Part shown: positions 11,945 to 22,970 of the stretch, piece by piece
Layout: the number at the start of each line of letters is the position of its first letter
How positions within the stretch are numbered: position 1 is the first letter of the stretch
Source of the DNA: Crocodylus rhombifer
Taxonomy: Eukaryota > Chordata > Crocodylia > Crocodylidae
Direction of reading: 5' to 3'
Assembly: GCA_038503035.1 (NCBI GenBank)
Contig: JAVSML010000962.1
Location: 171,439-235,438 of the forward strand
Length of the DNA: 64,000 nt
Notes under the pieces: model-generated
The model's database searches: none
What the model was told of the DNA's origin: nothing
What the model saw: the letters and a program-made list of their open reading frames with translations, nothing else
Translations under genes and position numbers: made by a program

Positions 11945-12575
11945 CCTTTTGATGGAGCCCCGTGCCCCTACCCCATCCATCTGGGTCTGCTCCCCCTTCC
12001 CTCCTGCTGCTTGGGGTCTGGGTATGCTCCCATACTCCCTGCCGCAACAGTGGGTGGAGGGGAGGAGCTGGTCCAGGCCCGATGTGGGAGGAGGGCTGGG
12101 CCTGAGGGTGGGGAACAGTGGGCCCAGGCTGACCCAGCAGCAGTGGGGGGAAATAGGAGGGTGGGGCAGGTGGCAGCAATGGAGTGGGGGGGTGAGGCCA
12201 CTGGAGCTGGCCTTGCCCCCCCCCTTGCTCCTTAGAGGTGACAGAAGTGGTACGGGGAGGAGTGGGTTTGGAACACCGTGGGGGAGCGAGGCAACTGGCG
12301 CTGGCCCTGGCCCACTTCTCCCTGCCTTTGTCTCTGCCTTCAGGGACAACGCGGGCTCATGTGGCGGTGGTGGGAGGGGGGAGCAGACCCAATACTGGTG
12401 GAGGGGAGGAGCAGGTGCACCATGGTGGTAGGGAGGAGTAGGCCTAGGCCTAATGTGGGGTACAGAGGAGGAGTGAGCCTGAGTGAGGGGAAAAGCTGGC
12501 CCACCGTGGCTGTGGAGGAGGAGCAGTGGGCCTGGCCCAATGTGGCAGGAGGGTGGGGAGGGAAAAGTGCTCCAC
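11945..12575. repeat. G-rich minisatellite-like block
   Basis: The + strand is very G-rich and is built of recurring GGGGAGGAGC(T/A)GG-like and GGCC(T/C)GG-CCAATGTGG-like phrases (for example near 12056, 12405, 12485 and 12530). Copies are diverged and the spacing is irregular. Open frames exist on both strands, which reflects a scarcity of AT-rich stop codons rather than coding. Many G-runs could form G-quadruplexes. Confidence 0.6.
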
Positions 12576-13135
12576 GTACTCTAGAGTCTCCCCATCTACG
12601 TAGATAGCGCAAGGGATGTTCAGCTGGCCTGGGAAAGGTTGGTGGAGAACCTTCATCTTGGCGATGTTCAAGGACAGGCCAAATCTCTTATATGAAGCAT
12701 TGAAGAGATTTAAAGTCACTTGCACATCGTGTGCAGAGTGAGCCATCATGCAGCAATCATCTACAAACTGAAGGTCATGGATGTCCTTGGTGGTGAGTTT
12801 AGTTTTTGCCCAGAAACACCCAAGATTGAAAAGCTTCTTATCCAGTCAATACTGGATACTGACGCCAGATGGTAGATCATCTTGAATGAGGTGGATGTTG
12901 ATGGTCAGGTAGATGATGAACAGGGTGGGGGCGATCATGCAACCTTGTCTTACCTTGGCCTGGATGTGGAAGGTGTCACTTTCAGATCTTCCACTCAGGA
13001 CAGTGGTGGTCATATCATCATGCAGGAGCCTCAGCAGGGTGACAAACTTCAGCAGGCAGCCATGGCATTGGAGCATGGTCTGCATAGCTTCATAATTTGG
13101 GAGGCACCAGTCACCCATGCTTGGTGCTGTTGCTG
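12576..13135 (-). mobile_element. LINE RT fragment of a non-CR1 clade
   Basis: On the - strand, 12846-13118 encodes a C-Y-EAM-TML-CHGCLLKF stretch, then KVRQGCMIAPTLFIIYL, the RT block with RQGC and PTLF. A further frame at 12580-12749 encodes the later ADD-less downstream part (H-VQ--LN-F-ASY-RFGLSLNI-K--VLHQP). This RQGC/PTLF plus VLHQP signature differs from CR1, whose block is VPQGSVLGP. The FADD segment between the two pieces is missing or scrambled. It looks like an old LINE from a different clade; I cannot name the clade safely. Confidence 0.6.
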
Positions 13136-13149
13136 CCTTTAACTTGGAC

Positions 13150-14565
13150 TTGTGTTGGGGAGCTTATAGTTTATTTTAGGATTTATTATAGGCAATCTAA
13201 TCAGGAAGAGAAGGTGGCTGAGGCAGTCTTCAAGCAGGTGACAAATCTGTCCAAAAGATATGGGATGGTACTGATGGGAGACTTCAGTTTTACAGACATC
13301 TGCTGGAAGAACAACAAAGCCAGATATAAAATATCAGTCCAGTTCCTAACTAATATGGAGGACAACTTTCTGTTCCACAAAGTGGAGGATACAATTAGGG
13401 GATCATCTATCCTGGATTTTGTTCTGGCCAACAGGAAATAACTGATGGAGGATGTGAAGATGATGGACAAGTTGGGTGGAAATGATCTCAATATGACAGA
13501 ATTCCAGAGACAGTGGAAGCATGAGGTCAACAAAATTAGGGTGTTAGATTTCAACAAGGTGGATTTAATTTGACTTGATTTAATAGGCATGGTGCCGTGG
13601 AAAGATGGACTGAAGCATAAAGATGCCCAGGAAGTCATGGAGCTTCTGAAAGGCACAGTATTGGAAGCCCAACAAAAAACTGTCCCAACACGATGGAAGC
13701 AGAAGAAGAATGGCAGGAGACAAATGTGGTGGCATAAGGAGGTTGTAAATACCTCAGATGCAAAAGGAAAGCATACAGATAGGCAGGTCACCAAAGAAGC
13801 ATGAACATGTTGTGATTATGTTGGAGGACCAGAGTGCAATTCAGAAGGATCTTGATATATTGGAAAACTGGGCTGGAGCCAATAGAAGTTCATTGTTGAC
13901 AAATGCCAGGTGTTAAACCTTGTGAGGAAGATCATAAATACAAATATAAAATGAGTGACTCCTGGCTCAGTGGCAGCACTACCAAGAAAGATCTGGGAGT
14001 TTTGGTAGATCACAGACTCGATATGAGTCTGCAGTTTGTAGCTGCACAAAGGTTGAATGTGGTTTTGGGATGCATCAATAGAAGTATTAGGTGCAGGACA
14101 CAGGAGGTGATAGTGCCTCTTTGCTTGGCACTGGTTAGGCCTGATCTAGAGTATTTTGTGCAGTTTGGGGCTTCACATTTTAAAAGGGACATGGAGAAGC
14201 TGGGGACATGGAAGGCAACAAAGATGCTAAAGGGCTTGGAAGGCAAGTCATAGGAGGAGAGGCTGAAGGAGTTAGGCATGTCCAGCTGGCAGAAAAGGTG
14301 CTTAAGAGGGGACATGATTGCAGTCTTCAAGTATTTACCATAAGGAGGGAAAACATCTTTTTTTCTCTTGTTGCAGAGAGTAGGATATGTATCAATAACT
14401 TGAAGTTGCAGATGGGTAGATTAGTTTGGATATCAGGGAAAGCTTCTTCACTGTTACAATATTGAGGCACTGGAATAGACTGTCTTGGGAAGCTGTGGCC
14501 ACTTCATTACTGGAGTGTTCAAGAAGAGACTGGACAGCCGTTGGTTGCAGATATTCTAGGCGTAA
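13150..14565 (+). mobile_element. CR1 LINE, sense to KL, RT core deleted
   Basis: Endonuclease blocks at 13155-13441 include YYRQSNQEE and the catalytic MGDFSFTDICW, then an ILDFVLANR block. The linker with WKQKKN-RRQMWW follows at 13589-13804. The 3' part resumes at 13903-14253 with a KDLGVLVDHRLDMS block, a GCINRSIR block and VRPDLEYFVQFGASHFK, and ends with an HWNRLSWEAVA block near 14490. The central RT with the catalytic box is absent, so the copy cannot be active. Confidence 0.8.
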
Positions 14566-14940
14566 ATATGTGCAACTAGGTGCATGGCTCAGGGGCAGGA
14601 GCCTGGCTATGGTGGGGGGTTAATGAGTACAGAGGTATGCTACCAGCTGATGGGGATGATTGCTTGTGCTTAGAGGAGGTTAAAAACGCCCAGGGAGGGG
14701 AGCTGAGGAAGAGGGGAAAGACTGTGGTACTGAGGAGGCAGCACAGAGCCAGAGTTGCCCTCTCTAGGTCTGAGAAAGGACTGCTTGTTTTGGGTTAACC
14801 CTTGTTGTTTCTGTATTTGTTTGTTTTATTAGTGATGTTGTTTCCTGTGGGGGTAAGCTTGTGCCAGGGAAAATAAAAACTGAGTGACAATATGCTACAC
14901 ATGGTAGAGAACATGGGCATTTAAAATCCAATGTCAGCCA
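14566..14940. other. Possible LTR or leader upstream of the gypsy relic
   Basis: This stretch lies between a CR1 and the gag-like region of the gypsy element. It contains an AATAAA at about 14872-14877 preceded by a T-rich track, as an LTR could. No matching downstream LTR was found, because the element's 3' half is missing, so the LTR reading is only a guess. Confidence 0.25.
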
Positions 14941-17525
14941 CAGGGACTAGAATCTTGCTAAAACTGGAGGGGCTTCAGCAGCATCAATAGCAGTAGCTGT
15001 TTCAGCAGCTCCAAAACAGCAGTTCCAGAGAGAGCAGCATGAAACGGCTATGACAGTCCCTCCCTGCCCCCCTTGGATATAAGACAGAACCCTCGCCCAT
15101 GCTGGTGAGTCACCAGGCTCCCCAAGGCTAGAAGGTGGAGGCCTCATCAAGTTGGGACCTGTAGATGATCTGGAGGCTCACCTCACAACCTTTGAGTGGG
15201 TGGTGGAGTCCTATCAATGGCCATAGGACACATGGCCTGTGAGGGTGACCCCTCTGTTAACTGGGGAGGCACAGGCCATTTAACAGATGCTGGGAGCAGA
15301 TTCAGCCCAGGATTGTAAGAACCTTAAAGTAGCCATAGGGTTTCACAGGGGAGACCTATTGCCCTAAGTTTTGAGTGGAGACTTGGGACCTGAATGCATA
15401 GCCACATGCCATGACCCATAAGCTAAAGGACTCATGTGCTCACTGGCTAGATCTGGACTTCTGGTCAGGTGCAGAGATTGTGGAACTGATGACTTGAGAA
15501 CAGTTTTGTGCTACCCTCCCAGTAAAAATCCGCAGGTGCGTGTACCATCACCACCAGGTGGGCAGCCTGGAGAAAGCCACGTGGAAGGTAGAGGACTTCA
15601 TGTGGAGCACAGTTAGACTGCTGGGTTTCCTGGAAAAGCTGGCAGCCTCCAGGCTCAGGGAGGCCAGGGCTATGGGACAAACAGGACAGGTCTCTAGGGT
15701 CTGATACCTAGGGCATTAGCTCCATCTCCCCTGAGGCCCCATGCAGGAGTAAAACTCTTGAGTGGGCCCCCCAGAGAAGAAAGCCATGGGCACTCTCACA
15801 GCCCAGGCAGAGAAAGGGAAATGATATGCTTTTCCTGTGGGGAGAAATGCCACTGATATTGAGACTGGCTGCAGATGGACTTTGGGCACTCCTATGCCTT
15901 TGTCTCAGAAGTGAGGCAGAAGAGCCCAGACCAAAGGTGATATGTAATCTCTGTAAAACTCAGGAATGTCCATGTGGTAGGGCTCATAATCTCAGGCTCT
16001 TTTAACATGTTTGTGCATGAGCAGTTTGTGGGTCTGGCAGACATCCCAGTAGGTGAATGAGTGTATGTTACCTGCATTCATGGGGAGACCCAACTCTACC
16101 TCATAATCCATCTGTGCCTGACCATCGGGGGAGAGAAAGGGTATCTAAGAGCAGCAGTGGCCTGTTATCTAGCCTACACTGTGGTGGTAGGGCTCAGTTG
16201 GGGCTTGATGGCCAAGTTGATATGGTTGGCCCAGAGAATGGGCAAAACCCAAGCTGACCCCAGGGCCAGAGAACCAGAACTAGGGGAGACATTTTCCTTT
16301 CCTTTTCAGCCCCAAGCTTTTTGGACTTTTACGGAGGTGATTCTGAGAGTGGTGGGAGGCCCTTGCCAGCTAAAGGAAGAGGGGTCAATGCGATTTGGAC
16401 CCCCTCCAAAGAAAGCAGAGGATCAGAGAATCATCAGGAGGTTGGGGTAGATCAGGTGGAGGAAAGCTGAGTGATGCCATAGTGGATGCAAGCTTAGCAG
16501 CCCAGGACCCCCATTTTAAGTTGCAGGAGGACAAGGTCACAGGGGCATGAGAGTCCCAATTATTGGTCCCAAAACAGTACCATGGCCAGATTTTGAAACT
16601 GGTACATAATGTAAAATGGGGGTGGGGAGGGAATTTGGTGGTGGAAAAGACCCAGGATAGAGTGCTGCTGAGGGTTTTTTGGCCTGGGGTATACTAGGAA
16701 ATCAAAGACTATTGTGCATCCTACTAGCTTGTTGCACCTCAGCTTGCTCATAACGTGACACTAGCGTCCATCTCATTGGTTGGCATACCATTTGAACAGG
16801 TTGGGGTTAACATGATGGGACCCCTGGAGCCCAGTTCAAGGGGATCCAACTTCATCTTGGTTGACTATGCCACCTGCTACGCCGAGGCTGTGGTGATCTG
16901 CTCAGCTTCAGCACAAATGGTGGCCTCTGAGCTACTACAGATTTTCTCCTAGGTGTACATTCTTAAAGAGGTTTTAATGGACCAGGGCATGGCCTTTATG
17001 TCCCAATTGCTACAGGAGTTCTGGGGCTTGTCAAAGGTCTATTCAGCAAGGACTTCAATGTATTATCCTCAAATGAATCACCTTGTTGAAAGATTTAATC
17101 GAACACTGAAGGGGATGTTGAGGAAATTTATCTCAGAGGAGCTGCGAAATTTGGATCAGTTATTACCAAATTTGTTGTTGGCCATATGAGAGGTTCCAGT
17201 CTTCCATGGGCTTTTTGCCCTTTGAGTTACTATAGGGGAGGCAGCTCCAGGGCACACTAGACCTCCTGTAAGAGTCCTGACAGGCCCAGGGAACAGCTAC
17301 ACAAAACATAGTTTGGTATGTTTTGAAGCTGTGGGAAAGATTAGACCTGTTGGAGGTCCTTGCAAAGAAAAATCTTGAAGCAGCCTGACAGGAGCAGGAA
17401 CAGCAATACAATAAAAATACTTGTTTCTGGATCTACTGGCCAGGGTATTGAGTTTTACTATTGTTCCCCTCTTCTAAGAGTAAGTTGCTCATGAGTAAGT
17501 GGCAAAGTCCTTTGGTGATTCTTAG
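14941..17525 (+). mobile_element. Gmr1-like Ty3/gypsy retrotransposon relic (gag-PR-IN)
   Basis: The relic reads gag, protease, integrase in that order. A gag capsid-like stretch (DDLEAHLTTFEW, later GEAQAI) is at about 15160-15290. A damaged zinc knuckle begins CFSCGEK at 15827; its last Cys reads Trp. A protease-like stretch with a CIHGETQLY block is at about 15960-16110. The integrase zinc-binding region is at about 16550-16740. The integrase core is at 16755-17189 with DYAT-YAEAV, DQGMAFMS and H-VERFNRTLKGMLRKF, then the C-terminal region to about 17500. The first catalytic Asp position is Asn (16809-16811), and stops and shifts occur throughout. An integrase directly after protease with no RT between them fits the unusual domain order described for Gmr1-like elements; the expected downstream RT/RNase H is absent. 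Confidence 0.8.
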
Positions 17526-17741
17526 GCAGGGGTGGACAAAATGGCAGATCTGGCCGGCAGCTGGATTCCATTTCCTAGCAGTCCCTGCCTGTGTGGTTGG
17601 GGCCAGTCTCAGTAGAGACCCCAGCCACAGCTGTGCTATGATAGCAAATTTGGGGTTGCCATGGAGACTGGCCCCAGACATGCTGCAGGGCCAGTCTCCA
17701 GGGCAGGGCAGGGCAGGAGACTCCGGAGTTGCAGTGGGGGG
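17526..17741 (+). mobile_element. hAT-like repeat, left part
   Basis: It starts CAGGGGTGGACAAAATGGC, the same terminal sequence as the copy at 37639. Matching body sequence follows (GGATTCCATTTCC, then GATAGCA...TTGGGGTTG-CATGGAGAC). It begins exactly where the gypsy integrase C-terminus stops. Matching sequence resumes at about 18470, after the inserted LTR-like block. Confidence 0.7.
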
Positions 17742-18438
17742 TGTTGGACCCCGAGTCCATGTAGCGCCCAATGACTAGGGAGACAATGGTCCAGTTGCCC
17801 ATGGATCATGTTATTAGTCAGAGCAGGGAGGAAATACCAGCACACATTGCTCGCAACAGCTTTATTTGAAATGGAGACAGCTTTGGAGAAGGGTCTTATG
17901 CCATAAAAGACAGGGACCTGCCCTGAACAATAGTTCTTTTCACATTTTATACACCTTGGTTCATACTCCTTAACATTCTCCTGCCTTGTTCCACCTCCAG
18001 TTCCACTCATTTCTCCTCCCATTTCAAGCTCCTCATCTGTTTGTTGTTTACTTCATTAATATGGAATTGCCTATGGATTTCCTTCATTTACATGCCTCCC
18101 TGCTAAGAGCACATGTGTAAGACCATGAACACAGATACTCTTGGTCACTTGCTGGTTCTTTCTTGTTCTTTGCTGATTTCAGCACCATCTCCAAGGTTTG
18201 GCTTCTGTCTTATCTCCTGACGATAGCTGGTGGGCTGCATATTGTTCTTACATAGCAAATTAGACACTTTACACACCGTCTGTTTGTTAGGAAACTGCTT
18301 GCTTAAGCATTTGCAAACTTAGATGCTTTTAATATATCAGTTAGCCTTGTGACTAGCCGCTTTTTGCTGAGACTCAGGAAAAAGCCTTCATTCAGCTGCA
18401 CACTCAGCACCCCCAGATTCCATATTGTTACCCCAACA
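17742..18438 (-). mobile_element. Probable solo LTR of an endogenous retrovirus
   Basis: The block is bounded by TGTTGG at its left and CCAACA at its right, a short inverted repeat with TG...CA ends. Read on the - strand it has a TATA box (TATAAAA, complement of 17945-17951) and, about 80 bases on, an AATAAA signal (complement of 17861-17866), in LTR order U3-R-U5. It splits one hAT-like repeat into two parts. No clean target duplication was found, and there is no gag or pol in the block, so a solo LTR is inferred. Confidence 0.5.
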
Positions 18439-18464
18439 TCCAAAATCCATATCTTTACCCTAAC

Positions 18465-18522
18465 GGGGCAGCTTGGGCAGGGCCAGGGAAGAACTGTGAT
18501 CTGCAGCCTGCATGTGTAATTT
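18465..18522 (+). mobile_element. hAT-like repeat, right part after LTR
   Basis: The GGGCAG...AACTGTGATCTGCAGCCTGCATG stretch matches the internal sequence of the hAT-like copy at about 37860-37895 (GAGCTGTGATCTGCAGCCTACATG). This shows the LTR-like block was inserted into a continuous element. The far terminal inverted repeat is not visible. Confidence 0.55.
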
Positions 18523-18952
18523 GTATCCAATTTTAAAACATTTTTAAAAAGCAAAAAAATAAGTCATGATATCAAATTAAATTGAAAAGTATGCTATTTA
18601 GCTTATAATAATTGTTTTTTCAGGCTAAATCCCAAATTTTATTTAATCATACAAATGAGGAGTGCAGTGTATAAATTCAAACACATACCTTTTAAAGGAT
18701 CATAATTGCTAGTTTTCCAAAGCAAGAAGATGTTGCTATTTTGTGTTCCTCATGATATTATCATATTCTGGTTAGATTATAAATTAAACATTGTAGCTCA
18801 TTGATAAGAGAATGAGGCTGAGCCTAGGGACTTGATGGCTGGGCTGTTGCTAAGTTAATACTAAACTTTGTAAGCTGAAAATGATGTTCTTGTTGCTAAG
18901 TTGCTCAAGACAGAAATTCAAATGAATTTGTTATGACTTTTCTTCTTAACAG
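18523..18952 (+). other. 3' end of KL intron 1
   Basis: AT-rich intron sequence ending in a pyrimidine-rich tract and the acceptor TTCTTCTTAACAG at 18940-18952. No other feature is seen. Confidence 0.7.
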
Positions 18953-19463
18953 GCACATGCCAAAGTCTGGCATCTCTACAATGATCATTTTCGTCCAACT
19001 CAAGGAGGCGAGGTGTCCATTGCCCTTAGCTCTCACTGGATAAAGCCTCAATACATGAGTGAACAAAATATTAAAGAATGTCAAAAATCCCTTGACTTTG
19101 TGCTTGGCTGGTTTGCTAAACCCATATTTATAGATGGTGACTACCCAGAGAGCATGAAGAGTAACTTATCATCTCTTCTGCCTGAATTCAGTGAAGCAGA
19201 AAAGAAGTATATCAAGGGAACGGCTGATTTTTTTGCTCTTTCTTTTGGAGCTACACTGAGTTTCCAGCTCTTGGACTCTCACATGAAATTCCAGCAGGTA
19301 GAATCATTAAGCCTGCGGCAGCTCCTTTTCTGGATAAACAGTGAATATAACCATCCAAAAATTTTCATTGTGGAGAACAGCTGGTTTGTTTCTGGAAGCA
19401 CCAAGAGAGATGATGCAAAGTATATGTATTATCTCAAAAAGTTCATTATGGAGACATTAAAAG
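18953..19463 (+). CDS. KL: KL exon 2 (alpha-Klotho, KL1 domain, partial gene)
   Basis: This exon encodes 170 full residues of alpha-Klotho, the single-pass membrane co-receptor that lets FGF receptors bind FGF23 to control phosphate and vitamin D. It opens [19 protein letters not shown] directly after the acceptor AG at 18951-18952. It continues through [26 protein letters not shown] and [11 protein letters not shown], blocks near-identical to mammalian KL1, a glycosidase family 1-like fold. The family nucleophile Glu is kept at 19373-19375, but the usual ENG reads ENS here. It ends [13 protein letters not shown] plus one base, then GTAGGA. The donor leaves phase 1, matching exon 3. Exon 1 is not in the window. 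The many KL-specific blocks distinguish it from beta-Klotho. Confidence 0.97.
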
Positions 19464-19703
19464 GTAGGACAGAAGATGAATTAATGTTTTCCTGACAAAA
19501 CCTATTGTGCAAAATATCTTAAGGAGGATCATTAAACAAATGTTTAGAAACTTAATTTTGGTTTTATACATGTTCATTATGCAGTGAGATTCCAAATAAT
19601 TTTTTGACATTCAGCATCAACTGTCAATGCCTGTAATATATATGGGCATCACTTCTTTGGTACTATTCTGGTCTGTTGTTAAAACCAATTGTAAAACATT
19701 TGG
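19464..19703 (+). other. KL intron 2, 5' part
   Basis: Intron sequence following the GTAGGA donor. It contains no recognised feature until the MITE. Confidence 0.6.
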
Positions 19704-19705
19704 GC

Positions 19706-20048
19706 ATTTATACACATGGTCTGGGGGGTGGGGGGATGGGGGGCAAGCTTTAATTAGAGCTTCTCAGAGGGCAGCTCTCTGAGGTGTTCTACTTAAAACC
19801 CCTGGAGTGCTTTGTGTATCAGCATCCCTGTGCTGAAAAATGGCGACACGGGTGCTTTAACTGAAGCTTGTTGAACGAGCTTTAGTTAAAGTGCCCCACC
19901 GCCATTTTTCAGTGCAGGGATGCTGATGCATGACATGCTGGAGTGCAGTAATTACCGTGCTCCAGCAGATTCAATTAATCTAGTCTGCTCCAACTTGCTG
20001 TAATTGTAATGCATCAGAGCAGCCTCACTACTCATGTGTAGGTGCCCT
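19706..20048. mobile_element. Foldback MITE, copy 1
   Basis: The ends are GGGCATTTATACACATG on the left and, read inward from the right, GGGCACCTACACATGAG, giving short terminal inverted repeats. The body is non-coding and contains a strong hairpin at 19818-19927 (ATCAGCATCCCTG...CAGGGATGCTGAT). A second long copy lies in intron 4 (27115-27396) and a short one in a STARD13 intron (56884-56984), which shows a dispersed family. The transposon superfamily is not assigned. Confidence 0.75.
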
Positions 20049-20999
20049 TTTGGTTTCAGTGGGAGCAATGTAAGCTCTTTGTTAATGATATTATCTCTGT
20101 ATTAATTGTGTTGTGAGTAATTATAGAAATTTAAGTGTTTTAGGTAGGTGACCAAGTTACTAAAGAAGAATCTATCTAAAATGAAATACTTCCTGAAAGC
20201 ATCACTGGATGCAATTTAGAGTTGAAAACCATGCTTTGATATAAAGACATGAAAGTCCAGTTGGTTTTGAGCTTGATTTCTCTCTTGTATCCCATATCAA
20301 GACTTCAGTGAAATTAGTCCTTATTTACACTGGTCTCATTTTGAGAAGAATGATGTCCTTGAAGTTTTATGTGATTCTACATGGTTTTTAGCAATTAGTA
20401 AAAACTTTACTTAATTTAAAAAGTTGAAAGTACAGCTTATTTCATTGACAACTTTCATTTCTAGTGTTTTCAAATTGCAAAGCAGATTCTTTTAGTCCTG
20501 CTTGTCATCTATAACCAGTTGGGATGATTATTTCCAGTTGTTAATTTTAATTATCTTAATGTTTTGTTTTGTTTATAAGACTTTTTAATTGATTCACTTA
20601 TCTGATTTTTTTTTTGCTCCAGTGTTTTTTTCAGCACTATTGACTTAATAATTGATTCTGATTAAATGGCATTTATGTTACATTGCAGGTTTTTTTTCCC
20701 TAGGAGAGTGAACATTATTTCTGTTTGCTTCTTGGCTGAAATGACAGATCCCAAGAATGTCGTCTTGTTTTTCATTTTCTGTTGTAAAATCCTTATCATT
20801 ATAACTGAAGTAAGAGCTGAGCAAATGTGCAACATGTATCTATGATCTGAAGAATACTATAAATAGAGGGTTTTTTTCATTATTGCATGTCTATTGTTAG
20901 TCACTGAAGACAGCACAGCTCTGTGCTACTAATTTCCTCATGCTGGATTGGACCTCTTTGAAGGCCAAATCTGGCCTGTGAGTCATAGTTGGTGACCCT
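20049..20999. other. KL intron 2, no recognised feature
   Basis: AT-rich intron sequence with T-runs near 20607-20615 and 20690-20700. No gene or nameable repeat. Confidence 0.55.
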
Positions 21000-21002
21000 A
21001 TT

Positions 21003-21044
21003 TTAGTGGTTAGGATATTCAGCTGGAACACAGGAGATCTGATT
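21003..21044 (+). mobile_element. tRNA-type SINE fragment (A-box half)
   Basis: TTTAGTGGTTAGGATATTC resembles the tRNA-like head of sauropsid SINEs (TAGTGGTTAGGG occurs at 52456). It continues CACAGGAGATCTGATTC, approaching a B box. The CR1 copy begins immediately after, so the SINE appears to be cut by the LINE. Confidence 0.45.
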
Positions 21045-22970
21045 CATAGATAGTTAGGGGCTGGAAGAAACCTTGCAGATCATCGGGTCCAGCCACCCTG
21101 CTCTAGGTAGGAAGACAACTGGGGTTAAGTGACCCCAGCGAGGTGACTGTTTAGTCTTCTCTTGAAAACCTCCAAGGTAGGTGAGTGCACCACCACTGGA
21201 GGGAGTTTGTTCCACAGTCTGGACACACTGACTGTGAAGGAGTTTTTCCTGGTATTAAGCCTGAAGTCCTCCAGGAATTTGTATCCATTGATCCTGGTTT
21301 TCCCTGAGGGTGCCCTAGTGAACAGTTGTTCACCAAGTTTCTGATGCACTCCTCTAATGTAGTGGTAAGTTGCTATCAAGTCCTCTCTCAACCTTCTCTT
21401 CTTTAGGATAAAGAGGCCCAGGTCCCTCAGCCTTTTCTTGTATGGTTTGCCTTGCAAGTCCTTGATCATATGGATGGTTTTTTTCTGGACCCTCTCAGGT
21501 TTTTTCCACGTCCTTATTGAAGTGTGCCACCCAGAACTGGATGCCGTACTCCAACTGTGATCTCACCAGTACTGAATACAGCTGGAGTATCACTTCCTTA
21601 GTTTACACAGGGTGCGTTTGTTGATGCATGCCAGCCTGTTATTTGCCCTGATGACCAACGCCTTGCACTCACAGCTCATATTCATGTGATGGTCAATCAT
21701 TACACCTAAGGCCCTTTTGGCCATGGTTCAAGTCAAGCGGTCACCACCAAGATTGCATGTATGTTGAGGGTTGTTTGCCCTCAGATGGAGCACCTTACAC
21801 TTGGAAGTGTTAAACTTCATCTGGTTCCGGTCTGCCCAACTCTCGAGCCTGTCCAGGTCCTCCTGTATTTGCAACCTATTTTCTGACTTGACCATAACTT
21901 GGTGTCATCTGTGAACTTGGCCAGCGAACTTTTCACTTCCCTATCCAAATAATTGATAAAGGTGTTGAAAAGCACCGGTCCAAGCACAGACCCCTGAGGG
22001 ACACCACTGGCCACTTTGTGCCAGGACAACACAGATCCATTCATGAGAACTCTCTGGGTCCTGCCCTGTAGCCAGTTTCCCACCCGCTCAACCGTTGAGC
22101 AGCGGAGCCCACAATCTTCCAGTTTTCCCACAAGGATATCATGGGATACTAGAACAAAAGCCTTTTGGAAGTCTAGGTATATAATGTCTATCTCATCTCT
22201 GATGTCCAGGTGGCGAGAGACCTGGTCATAGAAGGAGATGAGATTGGTAAGACGAGACCTACCAATGACAAAGCCATGCTGACTGTCATTCAGAATCTTA
22301 CCTTCTGTGAGCATAACACACACAGATTCTTTAATGAGCTTTTCTAGGATTTTCCCTAGGATGAAGGTTAGGCTAATTGGCTTATAGTTGTCCGGGTCCT
22401 CCTCCTTCCTCTTCTTGAAGATGGGCATAATGTTGGCCCTCTTCCAATCCTCAGGGATTTCCCTTGTGCACCCTGAATTCTGAAAGAACTTTGCTAAGGG
22501 TTCCGTGATGACCTTGGGCAGCTCCTTCAGCACTCTCGGATGAAGTCCATCTGGTCCTGCTGACTTATAAATGTCTAGCTTTTCTAGTTGGCATCGCACC
22601 CACTCAGCATTTGCAGCGGGGAAGCGGTCAGTCCTGGTATGTCCCCAAGGGGCCTTATCTCACTTGACTTTCCCCTTGGTCTGGTGAAATACTGAAGCAA
22701 AGTGGGCATTCAGGAGTTCAGTTTTTTCCTGAATGTCAGTTACCAGCCATCCGGAGGTGTTAAGCAGGGGTCCCACACTTCCATTTGTTTCCTTTCTACT
22801 GCCTACATACCTAAAGAAGGACTTTTTATTGTCCTTGACTCCTGTAGCTAACCTAAACTGAGTTGCTGCTGTGGCTTCCCTGATCATTTCCCTACAAGGA
22901 CTGTTGTACAGTCCTCTTTGAGGACCATCCCTAGCTTCCACTGTGTGTATGCCTCTTTTTTTTCTTTTTT
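21045..22970 (-). mobile_element. CR1 LINE, antisense in KL intron 2
   Basis: The 3' tail is at 21045-21055 and the element reads right to left. The RT C-terminal part is at 21125-21469. The RT core is at 21817-22599, with SAGPDGLHPRVLKELPK, VPQGSVLGPVLFNTFIN and the catalytic box as FTDDTKLW. The inter-domain linker is at 22660-22941, including a KDNKKSFFRYVGSRK block. The endonuclease is missing (5' truncation near 22970). Frame breaks separate the pieces, but the 260-codon RT stretch is still open. Confidence 0.9.

Noticed and set aside
11921..12607. Several GC-rich open frames as genes
   Set aside because: They arise from low-complexity G-rich repeats and have no recognisable domain.
1..18952. 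KL exon 1 inside the window
   Set aside because: No frame on the + strand encodes the N-terminal Klotho glycosidase segment; the first intron is long in mammals as well.
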